From positions 1 through 64,000 of the forward strand of contig NZ_AUEC01000026.1 of assembly GCF_000425785.1 (NCBI RefSeq): a stretch of 64,000 nucleotides of DNA. The letters are read 5' to 3'. Below are positions 48,328-56,784 of the stretch, piece by piece (the stretch's first letter is position 1; each line of letters opens with the position of its first letter). A program made the position numbers and the translations under genes. The DNA is from Pseudomonas taiwanensis DSM 21245. GTDB taxonomy: Bacteria > Pseudomonadota > Gammaproteobacteria > Pseudomonadales > Pseudomonadaceae. The notes below the pieces were generated by a model. It did not search any database. It had not been told where the DNA came from and worked only from the letters and a program-made list of their open reading frames with translations.

Positions 48328-50010
48328 TTACAGGGTCGACAGGAACGCACTGTTACTGGCTTGCCACTGAACGATGTCCTGGCGGATACGCTTCTTGTCG
48401 AGCTTGCCGACACTGGTCTTGGGAATTTCAGTAACAACGGCGATCTGGCTTGGAATGGCCCACTTGTTGATATGCCCTTCTTCGACGAACGGCTTGAGAT
48501 GATCCTTGAGTCCCTTGGCATCGATTGCCTGCCCGTCGCGTACCACCAGCAAGGCAAATGGACGCTCGCCCCACTGCGGGTCGGCAACCCCCACTACCGC
48601 CACCTCGCGTACCGCCGGATGACGGCTGATCAGGTCCTCGAGGTCCAGCGACGAAATCCACTCGCCGCCAGTCTTGATCACGTCCTTGATGCGGTCGCGG
48701 ATGTCGATGTAGCCCATGCCATCGAGGGTCGCCACATCACCGGTATGCAGCCAACCGCCCGCCCACAGCTCCTGGCTTTTTTCCGGTTCTTTGAAGTAGC
48801 CCATGGTCAGCCACGGCGCGCGCAGCACCAGCTCGCCCTGGGTCTCACCGTCGGCGGGGAGGAAATTGCCGTTGCCATCGACGATAGCGGCCTCCACCAA
48901 CGGCACCGGCACACCGGCCTTGATCCGGTAGGTGACCCGTTCGTCCTCGCTGCCAGCCTGCAATTCGTCGTTCAGGTGCGCGGCGGAGATCAGCGGGCAG
49001 GTTTCGGACATGCCGTAGGCGGCCGTGAGCTGGATGCCACGGGCCAGGGCAGCGTCGTACAGGGAACGGTTGAGCGCGCTGCCGCCAATGATGATTTTCC
49101 AACCGCCGAAGTCCTCGCCTTGCGACGACGGACAGTTGAGCAGCATCTGCAAAATGGTCGGTACGCAGTGGGAGAAGGTGACTTTTTCCTCGCGCCACAA
49201 CTTGACCAGCATGTCCGGTTCGTAACGCCCTGGGTACACCTGCTTCATGCCAAGCATGGTAGCGGCGTAGGGAATACCCCAGGCATGCACATGGAACATC
49301 GGTGTGATAGGCATGTACACGTCATTGCTGCCCAGCAGCCGCACGCTGTCGATGCTACCGGTGACCGAGGCTTCGGCCAGGGTGTGCAGCACCAGTTGCC
49401 GATGGGTGAAGTAAACCCCTTTGGGGTTACCCGTGGTGCCGGTGGTGTAGAACGTGGTGGCTACCGAGTGCTCGTCGAAGTCAGGGAAGTCGTAATGCGG
49501 GCTGGCGGCGGCCAGCAACTGTTCGTATTCGCCCACCAGGTTGGGCAAGTCGGCGGTTTTGTCCGGGCCGTCGGTCAGCAGCAGCGTCTTGTCGACTGTG
49601 GTCAGTTGCCCCGCGATAGCTTGGTAGAGGCCGACGAAGTCACTGTTGACCAGCACGAAGCGGTCTTCGGCATGGTTCATGGTGTAGAGGATCTGTTCGG
49701 GCGACAGGCGTACGTTGATGGTGTGCACCACTGCCCCGATCATCGGGATGGCGAACATGCATTCCAGGTAGCGGTGGCTGTCCCAGTCCATCACCGCGAC
49801 AGTGTCGCCGGCCTTGACCCCGGCTTCGCTCAACACGTTCGCCAGCCGGGCGATCCGCTCGTTGAGTTGTGGATACGTCAGCCGCACCTGGTCGCGATAG
49901 ACGATTTCGCGCGTCTTTTCGTAGCGGCTGCCCGACATCAGCAGGCGTTTGATCAGGAGCGGGAAGGCATAGGCGCCCTCGGCGGGCTTGATGATGCGAG
50001 TCTGCAGCAT
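48328..50010 (-). CDS. AMP-forming acyl-CoA ligase, medium-chain type (AlkK-like)
   Basis: A 560-residue ANL-superfamily enzyme activating a carboxylic acid with ATP and CoA. Motifs are the P-loop TFYTTGTTGNPKG (187-197 region), the aromatic/Thr block AAYGMSETCP (~335), the hinge region GWLHTGDVATLDGMGYIDIRDRIKD and the C-terminal Lys in KTSVGKLDKKRIR. The sequence resembles AlkK-type medium-chain fatty acyl-CoA synthetases. The start at 50010 follows AAGGGA. It lies 330 bp upstream of the DUF1302 gene on the same strand and is probably functionally linked to it. Confidence 0.92.
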   Translation of the reverse strand: MLQTRIIKPAEGAYAFPLLIKRLLMSGSRYEKTREIVYRDQVRLTYPQLNERIARLANVLSEAGVKAGDTVAVMDWDSHRYLECMFAIPMIGAVVHTINVRLSPEQILYTMNHAEDRFVLVNSDFVGLYQAIAGQLTTVDKTLLLTDGPDKTADLPNLVGEYEQLLAAASPHYDFPDFDEHSVATTFYTTGTTGNPKGVYFTHRQLVLHTLAEASVTGSIDSVRLLGSNDVYMPITPMFHVHAWGIPYAATMLGMKQVYPGRYEPDMLVKLWREEKVTFSHCVPTILQMLLNCPSSQGEDFGGWKIIIGGSALNRSLYDAALARGIQLTAAYGMSETCPLISAAHLNDELQAGSEDERVTYRIKAGVPVPLVEAAIVDGNGNFLPADGETQGELVLRAPWLTMGYFKEPEKSQELWAGGWLHTGDVATLDGMGYIDIRDRIKDVIKTGGEWISSLDLEDLISRHPAVREVAVVGVADPQWGERPFALLVVRDGQAIDAKGLKDHLKPFVEEGHINKWAIPSQIAVVTEIPKTSVGKLDKKRIRQDIVQWQASNSAFLSTL

Positions 50011-50051
50011 GGGTATCCCTTTTCTTGAAAGCGTGTCGGACAACTCTGATA

Positions 50052-50105
50052 CCAACTCTAGTTGGCCAATGTGACGGCTAAATCAGCCAAAGGAATGATT
50101 TGGCT
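50052..50105. promoter_or_regulatory. Two palindromes in the divergent ligase/dehydrogenase promoter
   Basis: CCAACT-ct-AGTTGG (50052-50065) and AGCCAAA-n7-TTTGGCT (50085-50105) lie in the 160-bp space between divergent starts. Both look like regulator sites. Regulator unknown. Confidence 0.45.
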
Positions 50106-50170
50106 CAACCAAGGTATGAGTGGCATTGTTCGGGTGTTGGCCCTTCTCAACCCTCCACCGGAGCTTCCTG

Positions 50171-51136
50171 ATGCCAAGCCCGCGTCGCGCCGTGTTTCTC
50201 GACCACCTGTCCCTGGACCTCGGTGACCTCGACCTGTCGCCGTTGCAAAGCCAGTTCGACGAATTCCAGCTGTTCGATTCGACCCGCCCTGACCAGGTAG
50301 CCGAACGCTTGCACGGTGCCATCGCAGTCATCAGCAACAAGGTCGTGCTCGACGCCGCGGCCATGGCCGCCAACCCGCAGCTCAGGCTGATCCTGGTGGC
50401 CGCGACCGGCACCAACAACGTCGACCTGGCGGCGGCCAGGGCCCAGGGCATTACCGTGTGCAACTGCCAAGGCTACGGCACCCCTTCGGTGGCCCAGCAC
50501 ACCCTTGCCCTGCTGCTGGCCCTGGCCACGCGCCTGTGTGACTACAACCAGGCAGTAGCCGATGGCCGCTGGGCCAAGGCCAGCCAGTTCTGCCTGCTGG
50601 ACTTCCCGATCGTTGAGCTTGAAGGCAAGACCCTCGGCCTGCTCGGTCACGGTGAACTGGGCGGTGCGGTGGCGCGCCTGGCCGAAGCTTTCGGCATGCG
50701 CGTGCTGAGCGGGCAGATCCCCGGTCGCCCGGCGCGGGACGACCGCCTGCCGCTGGACGAGCTGCTCCCGCAAGTCGATGCCCTGACCTTGCATTGCCCG
50801 CTGAACGAGCACACCCGGCACATGATCGGCGCCGATCAGCTGGCCCTGCTCAAACCCGGCGCGTTGGTGGTCAATACCGCACGCGGCGGCCTGATCGATG
50901 AACAGGCCCTGGCCGACGCCCTGCGCAGCGGTCACCTGGGCGGCGCTGCTACCGACGTGCTGAGCGTCGAGCCACCGGTCAACGGCAACCCGTTGCTGGC
51001 CACCGACATTCCCCGCCTGGTCATCACTCCGCACAGCGCCTGGGGCGCGGTGGAGTCACGCCAGCGCATCGTTGGCCAGCTCAGCGAAAACGCCCAGGCC
51101 TTTTTCGCCGGCCAGCCACGGCGCGTGGTCAGCTGA
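50171..51136 (+). CDS. D-2-hydroxyacid dehydrogenase (HprA/glycerate dehydrogenase-like)
   Basis: A 321-residue NAD(P)-dependent dehydrogenase. The Rossmann motif is [15 protein letters not shown] (~157-170) and the catalytic triad Arg238 ([10 protein letters not shown]), Glu267 (VLSVEPP) and His288 (ITPHSAWG) is complete. It resembles glycerate/hydroxypyruvate dehydrogenases. The start at 50171 follows CGGAG; an in-frame upstream ATG (50120) is not supported. rsmC follows 53 bp later. Confidence 0.92.
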   Translation: MPSPRRAVFLDHLSLDLGDLDLSPLQSQFDEFQLFDSTRPDQVAERLHGAIAVISNKVVLDAAAMAANPQLRLILVAATGTNNVDLAAARAQGITVCNCQGYGTPSVAQHTLALLLALATRLCDYNQAVADGRWAKASQFCLLDFPIVELEGKTLGLLGHGELGGAVARLAEAFGMRVLSGQIPGRPARDDRLPLDELLPQVDALTLHCPLNEHTRHMIGADQLALLKPGALVVNTARGGLIDEQALADALRSGHLGGAATDVLSVEPPVNGNPLLATDIPRLVITPHSAWGAVESRQRIVGQLSENAQAFFAGQPRRVVS

Positions 51137-51189
51137 GCCGCACGCCGGCCTCTGCTACACTGCGCCACTTTTTTCAGGAGGCGTCGTCC

Positions 51190-52185
51190 ATGGACCCGCG
51201 CAGTGAAGTATTGCTCCGCCAGGCGGACCTGTTCCAGGGGCCGCTGCTGATCGCCGGTGCGCCCGCCGACGACTTGCTCGGCCAGTTGCCCAGTGCCCAT
51301 GGCTGGACCTGGCATGCGGGCGACCAGTCCGTGCTCGACAGCCGCTTCCCGGGGCGCAGCCATTACACGGTGGAAGCGCCTGAGGTGGCATTCGAGGCGG
51401 CGGTGCTGTTCCTGCCCAAGTCCCGCGAGCTGGCCGCCTACTTGCTCAACGCCCTGGCTTCGCGCCTGAAAGGACGCGCGCTGTACCTGGTGGGCGAGAA
51501 GCGAGGCGGCATCGAAGGCGCGGCCAAACAGTTGCAGGCCTTCGGCAAGCCCCGCAAGCTCGACAGCGCCCGTCATTGCCAGCTGTGGCAAGTGACGGTG
51601 GAAAACGCCCCCGAGGCCAAACCGCTGGAAACCCTTGCCGAGCGCTTCGAACTGGACCTGGAGGATGGCCCCCTGCACGTGGTCAGCCTGCCGGGTGTGT
51701 TCAGCCATGGCCGACTCGACCGTGGCACCGCCCTGTTACTCAAGCACTTGGACGACCTGCCTGTGGGCCATGTGCTGGACTTCGGCTGTGGCGCCGGTGT
51801 GCTGGGGGCCACGGTCAAGCGACGCTACCCGCAAAGCAGCGTGACCTTGCTCGACGTCGATGCCTTCGCAGTGGCCGCCAGTCGCCTGACCCTGGCCGCC
51901 AACGGCCTGGAAGGTGAAGTGATCAGCGGTGACGGGATCGACGCAGCGCCCCGCGACCTGAGCTTGATCCTGAGCAACCCACCGTTCCACACCGGCGTCC
52001 ATACCAATTACCAGGCATCGGAAAACCTGTTGAAAAAATCAGGCGAACACCTGCGAAAAGGCGGCGAAATCCGCCTTGTGGCCAACAGTTTCCTGCGCTA
52101 TCAGCCGCTGATCGAAGCGGCCTTGGGCCAGTGTCACACGCTCGCCGAGGCGGATGGGTTCCGGATCTACAAAGCGACCCGCTGA
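51190..52185 (+). CDS. rsmC: 16S rRNA (guanine-1207-N2)-methyltransferase RsmC
   Basis: A 331-residue two-domain methyltransferase that uses S-adenosylmethionine to methylate G1207 of 16S rRNA. The N-terminal domain (~1-160) is a catalytically inactive copy. The C-terminal domain has the SAM motif [15 protein letters not shown] (~194-208) and the catalytic [11 protein letters not shown] (~260). The start follows AGGAGG. Confidence 0.92.
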   Translation: MDPRSEVLLRQADLFQGPLLIAGAPADDLLGQLPSAHGWTWHAGDQSVLDSRFPGRSHYTVEAPEVAFEAAVLFLPKSRELAAYLLNALASRLKGRALYLVGEKRGGIEGAAKQLQAFGKPRKLDSARHCQLWQVTVENAPEAKPLETLAERFELDLEDGPLHVVSLPGVFSHGRLDRGTALLLKHLDDLPVGHVLDFGCGAGVLGATVKRRYPQSSVTLLDVDAFAVAASRLTLAANGLEGEVISGDGIDAAPRDLSLILSNPPFHTGVHTNYQASENLLKKSGEHLRKGGEIRLVANSFLRYQPLIEAALGQCHTLAEADGFRIYKATR

Positions 52186-52224
52186 TAAAAACAGGGCTTG
52201 CCGAAACCGTTTCGACTAGGCAGA

Positions 52225-52425
52225 ATCCGCACCGTCCTAGGGGAGTAGTCTCCCGCGAGCGCCCTGCTCGCCCGGTACGCGTCAACACACTTGGCCCACA
52301 GGCCATGGCGCGTGCGACCCATGATCTGCGCAGACAGGTCCAGGGTTTGACAAGACCTATGACACGCACACCTTACCCGGGGCGGGGAGGTCGTACGTGT
52401 CATAGCCGTGTCGACCCGCCCCCGT
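52225..52425 (+). promoter_or_regulatory. yybP-ykoY manganese riboswitch
   Basis: The 250-bp leader holds the two conserved loops of this class: GGGGAGTAG (52240-52248) and, 120 bp later, ACCTTACC (52370-52377), with paired regions between. A strong stem GGGGCGGG/CCCGCCCC (52379-52386 with 52415-52422) ends 14 bp before the gene and may mask or expose its ribosome-binding site. The downstream gene is a Mn2+ exporter family member, the usual partner of this class. Confidence 0.82.
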
Positions 52426-52435
52426 AGGAAACCTG

Positions 52436-53020
52436 ATGCTGGAATCTTTGCTCGTACCCACCGCAATCGTTGCCCTGGCCGAAATCGGCGACAAGACGCA
52501 ACTGCTCGCACTCATCCTCGCTGCACGCTTTCGCAAGCCCTGGCCAATCATCGCCGGCATCATTGCAGCCACGCTGGCCAACCATGCCGCTGCCGGCGCG
52601 GTAGGCGCCTGGGTCAGCGGGTTCTTCAGCGAGACGACGCTGCACTGGATTCTGGCCGCGAGCTTTGCCGCCACGGCGCTGTGGACCCTGGTACCGGACA
52701 AGATGGATGACGACGAGAATCCGGCCCGCCGTTTCGGGCCGTTCCTGACCACGCTGATCGCCTTCTTCCTCGCCGAAATCGGTGACAAGACACAGGTAGC
52801 CACCGTAATGCTGGCCGCTCAATATCCGCACCTGATCATGGTCATCATCGGCACCACCCTGGGCATGCTGATTGCCAACGTGCCGGTGGTACTGGCGGGT
52901 AACTTCGCGGCGGAGAAACTGCCGTTGGCGCTGATTCGTCGCCTGGCAGCTGCTGCGTTCTTCGTGCTGGCGATCGTCGCCGTCTACTCGGCGATGAAGG
53001 CCAGTGGCTGGGTGGGGTAA
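52436..53020 (+). CDS. TMEM165/GDT1 family Mn2+ exporter (UPF0016)
   Basis: A 194-residue membrane protein with six hydrophobic helices in two inverted halves. Each half carries the signature Glu-x-Gly-Asp-Lys-Thr: AEIGDKTQLLAL (~15-26) and AEIGDKTQVATV (~115-126). The family exports Mn2+ (MneA-like) or exchanges Ca2+/Mn2+. Riboswitch control upstream supports a role in preventing Mn2+ excess. A short cytoplasmic acidic linker (DKMDDDENPA, ~88-97) joins the halves. Confidence 0.94.
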   Translation: MLESLLVPTAIVALAEIGDKTQLLALILAARFRKPWPIIAGIIAATLANHAAAGAVGAWVSGFFSETTLHWILAASFAATALWTLVPDKMDDDENPARRFGPFLTTLIAFFLAEIGDKTQVATVMLAAQYPHLIMVIIGTTLGMLIANVPVVLAGNFAAEKLPLALIRRLAAAAFFVLAIVAVYSAMKASGWVG

Positions 53021-53028
53021 GGCAGTGC

Positions 53029-53053
53029 CCTGGGGCCGCGTTGCGGCCCCAGG
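53029..53053. terminator. Hairpin between convergent genes
   Basis: CCTGGGGCCGC and GCGGCCCCAGG form an 11-bp stem with a three-base loop between the Mn2+ exporter and the M48 gene. No T-run follows on either strand, so its termination strength is doubtful. Confidence 0.5.
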
Positions 53054-53058
53054 CAACC

Positions 53059-53874
53059 TTACTTCTTGGCAGCTTCGTACAGCGGCATCACCTTCGGAAT
53101 GGCCGCCTGCAACGAAGCGATCCGACTGCTGGACGCCGGGTGGGTGCTCATGAACTCGGGCGGTGCGCCTTCGGACGCCTTGCTCATCTTGTTCCACAGG
53201 GTGATCGCGGCATTCGGGTCGTAGCCGGCACGTGCCGAAAGCTCCAGGCCAATCAGGTCGGCCTCGTTCTCGTTGGCACGGCTGTTGGGCAACGTCATGG
53301 CGTAGTTCACCACGGTGTCGGCCAAGGCCATGCCGCTCTGGCCGAGGCCGAACAGCGCGCCAGCACCCTGGCGGGCCATCTCGACCCCATAGGCCTTGGA
53401 CATCGCTTCGCGGCTGTGCTCGCGCAGGGCGTGGGCGATTTCGTGGCCGACGACCGCGGCAATCTCGGCGTCGGTGAGCTTGAGCTTATCGATCAGGCCG
53501 GTGTAGACGATGATCTTACCGCCTGGGCCGCAGTTGGCGTTGAGCTCATCGCTCTTGATGACATTGACTTCCCATTTCCACTGCGCGGCATCCGGGCGGA
53601 AGATCGGCGCCTGGGCAATCAGACGGTCTGCGATGGCGCGAACCCGCTTGGCATCGCTGCTGGACTTGTCCAGCACACCCTTGCTCGAAGCCTCACCCAA
53701 CGTTTGCTGGTAAGACTGCGCGTACATCTGATTGACCTCATCGGTCGAAAGCATACTGAACATGTACTGCTGGCGCTCGACACCGACGGCACCGCCGCTG
53801 GTGGTGTTCACCGCCTGGCAGCCAGCCAGCAGGATGCCAGCACTCAACAGGCTGACAACGAATGACTTACGCAT
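53059..53874 (-). CDS. M48 family metallopeptidase lipoprotein
   Basis: A 271-residue zinc protease anchored to the outer membrane. The signal peptide ends in lipobox LLAGC (Cys19). The catalytic His144-Glu145-x-x-His148 is in VVGHEIAHAL, and a third ligand is the Glu of RANENEADLIGLE. It resembles BepA/LoiP-type proteases that take part in outer-membrane protein quality control. Probably a single-gene transcript. Confidence 0.93.
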   Translation of the reverse strand: MRKSFVVSLLSAGILLAGCQAVNTTSGGAVGVERQQYMFSMLSTDEVNQMYAQSYQQTLGEASSKGVLDKSSSDAKRVRAIADRLIAQAPIFRPDAAQWKWEVNVIKSDELNANCGPGGKIIVYTGLIDKLKLTDAEIAAVVGHEIAHALREHSREAMSKAYGVEMARQGAGALFGLGQSGMALADTVVNYAMTLPNSRANENEADLIGLELSARAGYDPNAAITLWNKMSKASEGAPPEFMSTHPASSSRIASLQAAIPKVMPLYEAAKK

Positions 53875-53948
53875 GAAAACACTCCCTTTTTACATGCGGC
53901 GTATCCTAGGACGAGTCCCCTGCCCCTTGCCATAGCCGCAGGTAAGAT

Positions 53949-54569
53949 TTATGCCGGAGTCAGACACTCGGGCGCATCCAGCTTCGGGTCGTTGACGAAA
54001 TTGGCCAACGCCCGCTCGCGCAGGGTAACGGTCGGCAAAGCCAGCAACTCGTGCAACCGCAGCACCGGCGTGTCCGGATCCAGCCACGCCGCCTGCGCTG
54101 CCTCGTCGAGAATCAGCGGTCGGCGCTGGTTCATCGCTGCCTGGGTCACCACCGCGCAACTGAGCCACACCTGGTCCTGCACTGGATACGCCTCCCAGAT
54201 CGCGGCGAAGTACAGCGACGAACCTTCTGCCGGCGTCAGCCAATACGGGCGCTTGCGCACCGAACCGCGCCACTCGTAGAAACCATTGGCAGGCATCAGG
54301 CACCGGCGCTGACGAAAGGCCTCACGGAACATCGGCTGTTCGGCGAGGGTTTCGGCGCGGGCATGGGCAGGCGTGCGGGAAAGGTCGGTAAGCCAGGCTG
54401 GGGTCAGCCCCCAGCGTGCCTTGTCCAGTTGCTGCCGACCGTCGAGCTGTCGCTGGATCAGCACCGAGTGGCCGGGGGAGATATTCCATTGCGCCGGCTG
54501 GCCGGCAGGGAAGCCCGGCAGGCTGGCAAGCGCCTGGGGCCAGCGAAACAGGGCATAACGTCCACACAT
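53949..54569 (-). CDS. SRAP/YedK (HMCES) family protein with altered active site
   Basis: A 206-residue SOS-response-associated-peptidase domain protein; the family shields abasic sites in single-stranded DNA through a thiazolidine crosslink to Cys2. Cys2 (MCGRY), the core RWGLTPAW and the catalytic Glu99 (GFYEW) are present. The usual Asn of the motif NARAET is His69 here, and the usual His of the motif IHxRMP is Asn147 (MNQRRP), so the two residues appear exchanged. The N-terminus is also divergent (WNISPGHS instead of the YNxAP pattern). Whether it still crosslinks DNA is uncertain. Confidence 0.88.
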   Translation of the reverse strand: MCGRYALFRWPQALASLPGFPAGQPAQWNISPGHSVLIQRQLDGRQQLDKARWGLTPAWLTDLSRTPAHARAETLAEQPMFREAFRQRRCLMPANGFYEWRGSVRKRPYWLTPAEGSSLYFAAIWEAYPVQDQVWLSCAVVTQAAMNQRRPLILDEAAQAAWLDPDTPVLRLHELLALPTVTLRERALANFVNDPKLDAPECLTPA

Positions 54570-54584
54570 GGGCGAATTCTGAAC

Positions 54585-54845
54585 CTAGCAGATCAAGGTA
54601 CCGGGAAAACTCTCCGGTTCGTCGCCGGCAAGCGGCTGGGCATCATTGTACGCTTCGATCAGATGCCGTGCGTAACCGGCCTGCTCATCCGGCACGGCAA
54701 TGCCGAGCAGGCCGTATACCGGCAACTCGCCTACACCACCCACGAGGTCGCGCCCAATCAGGTGCACCTCGATGCCTTCGCTGGTCAGCATGCTCAACAG
54801 CATCTGCGCCTCCAGCAGGTTTTCCGGATCGTAGATTCTCTGCAT
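54585..54845 (-). CDS. DUF2007 family small protein
   Basis: An 86-residue protein with the DUF2007 (putative signal-transducing) pattern: YDPENLLEAQMLLSMLTSEGI, VHLIGRDLVGGVGELP, LGIAVPDEQAGYA. It has a PII-like or ferredoxin-like fold by family. Its ATG overlaps the stop of the CPXCG gene by one base (TGATG), so the two are translationally coupled. Function unknown. Confidence 0.85.
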   Translation of the reverse strand: MQRIYDPENLLEAQMLLSMLTSEGIEVHLIGRDLVGGVGELPVYGLLGIAVPDEQAGYARHLIEAYNDAQPLAGDEPESFPGTLIC

Positions 54846-55030
54846 CAGGCATCATCCTCGCGTCTGACGTCGAGCATCCATTCGTCACCGTGCACCTGCA
54901 GAATGAACACGACAGGCTGGCAACACACCTGGCAATCCTCGGTGTAGACCTGATCGCCACCGGACAGGTCGACTGTGGTTTCCACCCGTTCACCACAATA
55001 AGGACAATCGTAGAAGTCGGTTTCCAGCAT
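54845..55030 (-). CDS. CPXCG-motif cysteine-rich protein
   Basis: A 61-residue protein with two Cys pairs, CPYCG (~9-13) and CQVCCQP (~33-39), which would bind one zinc ion as a ribbon. The family (CPXCG motif-containing) is widespread in gammaproteobacteria and has no known role. First gene of a two-gene unit with the DUF2007 gene. Confidence 0.87.
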   Translation of the reverse strand: MLETDFYDCPYCGERVETTVDLSGGDQVYTEDCQVCCQPVVFILQVHGDEWMLDVRREDDA

Positions 55031-55152
55031 CGCGGCCTCCGCAGTGACTTATGCGTATAATTGCCGGTCTGTTTACAGGGCCTGTGAGTGTCCGAGCCGT
55101 TTTTCGGACCCCATCCCTACTTTATTACCCTAGCCGTTTCCAACAAGAGAGC

Positions 55153-56322
55153 ATGATGGGCGAATTCGATGCCATCCGACCGTACGACGACGCTGAGGTC
55201 CCTGCCGTTCTGGCACGCCTGCTCAGCGACCCGGCATTCCTCGATATCCTCACCCACTTCCGCTTCCCGCGTGCAGCGGGCCCGCTCGGCTGGCTGCTCA
55301 AGCCGCTGATCGCCCGCCGCCTGCGCAAGGAGTTCGCGGGCGTCACGTGCGTCGCGACCTTGCAGGACAAGGTCGAGTACTACGTCGACCACACCATCGA
55401 ACGCGCCACCGACGGCGTGACCTATTCCGGCGTAGAGCAACTCAAGTCCGGTACGGCCTACCTGTTCTTGGCCAACCACCGCGACATCGTCATGGACCCG
55501 GCCTTCGTCAACTACGCGGTGTACCATGCCGGCCTGCCGACCCCGCGCATCGCCATTGGCGACAACCTGCTGCAAAAGCCCTTCGTCAGCGACATGATGC
55601 GCCTGAACAAGAGCTTCATCGTGCACCGTTCGCTGACCGGTCGCCGCGAAAAGCTGGCCGCCTACCAACTGCTCTCGGCCTATATCAACCACTCGATTCG
55701 TAATGACTGCGTATCGATCTGGATCGCCCAGGCCGAAGGCCGCGCCAAGGACGGTGACGATCGCACCGATTCGGCGATCCTCAAGATGTTCCACATGAGC
55801 CGCAAGGACGAGCCGTTCGGCGCAGTGATCCAGGGCCTGAACCTGATTCCGGTCTCGATCAGCTACGAGTATGACCCGTGCGACCTGGCCAAGGCGCGCG
55901 AGCTGTACATCCGCGCCACCACCGGCACCTACAAGAAGGCGCCTGGCGAAGATGACAACAGCATCGCCAAGGGCATCACTGGCTACAAAGGCCGGGTGCA
56001 CATCAACTTCGCTCCGCCAGTGACCGAGTATTACGAAGACACCAAGCAGTTGGCGCAGGAAATCGACCGGCAGATCCTCGGCGGCTACCGGTTGTTCCCG
56101 GTGCACTACCTGGCCTACGCGATGTGGGCAGAGAAGGATGAAGCGCTGCACGTGCCGAGCGCCGAGACCCTGTTCCCGGCAGACGAACTGGCCCGAGCCA
56201 AGGAAGAGTGGCAGCGCCGGCTGGAGGCATGCCCTGAAGAGCAGCGACCGTACCTGATATTGCAGTATGCGACGCCAGTACGTAACCAGTATCAGGTCAA
56301 GCAGCAGGCGCCCGTGGCCTGA
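55153..56322 (+). CDS. PlsC/PlsB-like glycerolipid acyltransferase
   Basis: A ~389-residue acyltransferase domain protein (PF01553 type). The acyl-acceptor motif reads NHRDIVMDPAF (His109), followed by a substrate-binding region near 185 (SIWIAQAEGRAKDG) and a basic C-terminal third. It probably acylates a lysophospholipid or glycerol phosphate. The start is the first of two adjacent ATGs (55153, 55156), after AAGAGAG; the frame is open further upstream, and a TATAAT at 55056 lies inside that extension. No transmembrane helix is evident. Confidence 0.85.
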   Translation: MMGEFDAIRPYDDAEVPAVLARLLSDPAFLDILTHFRFPRAAGPLGWLLKPLIARRLRKEFAGVTCVATLQDKVEYYVDHTIERATDGVTYSGVEQLKSGTAYLFLANHRDIVMDPAFVNYAVYHAGLPTPRIAIGDNLLQKPFVSDMMRLNKSFIVHRSLTGRREKLAAYQLLSAYINHSIRNDCVSIWIAQAEGRAKDGDDRTDSAILKMFHMSRKDEPFGAVIQGLNLIPVSISYEYDPCDLAKARELYIRATTGTYKKAPGEDDNSIAKGITGYKGRVHINFAPPVTEYYEDTKQLAQEIDRQILGGYRLFPVHYLAYAMWAEKDEALHVPSAETLFPADELARAKEEWQRRLEACPEEQRPYLILQYATPVRNQYQVKQQAPVA

Positions 56323-56333
56323 TCGGCCGAACC

Positions 56334-56357
56334 CCATCGCCGGCGTGCCGGCGATGG
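56334..56357. repeat. REP-derived perfect hairpin between convergent genes
   Basis: CCATCGCCGGC-gt-GCCGGCGATGG is an 11-bp perfect inverted repeat filling the 36-bp gap between the acyltransferase stop and the next gene's stop. It may serve as a transcript end. Confidence 0.75.
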
Positions 56358-56358
56358 C

Positions 56359-56619
56359 TCAGATCCAGGTGCTGAACCAGGACAGCAGCAGTGCCATGGC
56401 CAGGCAGGAAAAGCCCAGGATGTAGTAGTAGCGCGGCACGCGCAGGTCGAAAGCCTCCACCACGCCTTCGTCCATCGCCAGGCTTTCGCGGGTTACGGCT
56501 TCGCGCCGCCGGGCGCTGTGCAGCAACAATCCGCCCGGGCACGTCATCAACAGTGCCAGCAGATTGATCAGCTTGGTCGGGTGGGCAACCAGGAAGCCCC
56601 AGAGCACTTGCAACGACAT
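56359..56619 (-). CDS. Small hypothetical membrane protein
   Basis: An 86-residue protein with two hydrophobic helices (~5-30 LWGFLVAHPTKLINLLALLM and ~66-86 YYILGFSCLAMALLLSWFSTW) around a charged middle (HSARRREAVTRESLAMDEGVVEAFD-type stretch). ATG at 56619 follows GAGG; a GTG directly before it is also possible. Family not recognised. Confidence 0.68.
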   Translation of the reverse strand: MSLQVLWGFLVAHPTKLINLLALLMTCPGGLLLHSARRREAVTRESLAMDEGVVEAFDLRVPRYYYILGFSCLAMALLLSWFSTWI

Positions 56620-56740
56620 CACGCAACCTCGGTTAGAACGACAGCGAAGGCCGGCATTCTACCCAACTCCGCTTGCACCGCCCGGCCCAGGCGACAAAGT
56701 GTCATGCGATTTCATGTCGAGGCCGTTTGAAACGTGTCGA

Positions 56741-56768
56741 CCCCATCCCCGGCGAGCCGGCGATGGGG
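56741..56768. repeat. REP-like hairpin
   Basis: CCCCATCCCCGGCgaGCCGGCGATGGGG, one mismatch in the arms, between the small membrane protein start and the end of yajG. Confidence 0.65.
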
Positions 56769-56784
56769 CCGATCGAGCCGAAGG

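Noticed and set aside
48247..50028. A 593-codon plus-strand frame opposite the acyl-CoA ligase
   Set aside because: Shadow of an ANL-family enzyme with complete motifs.
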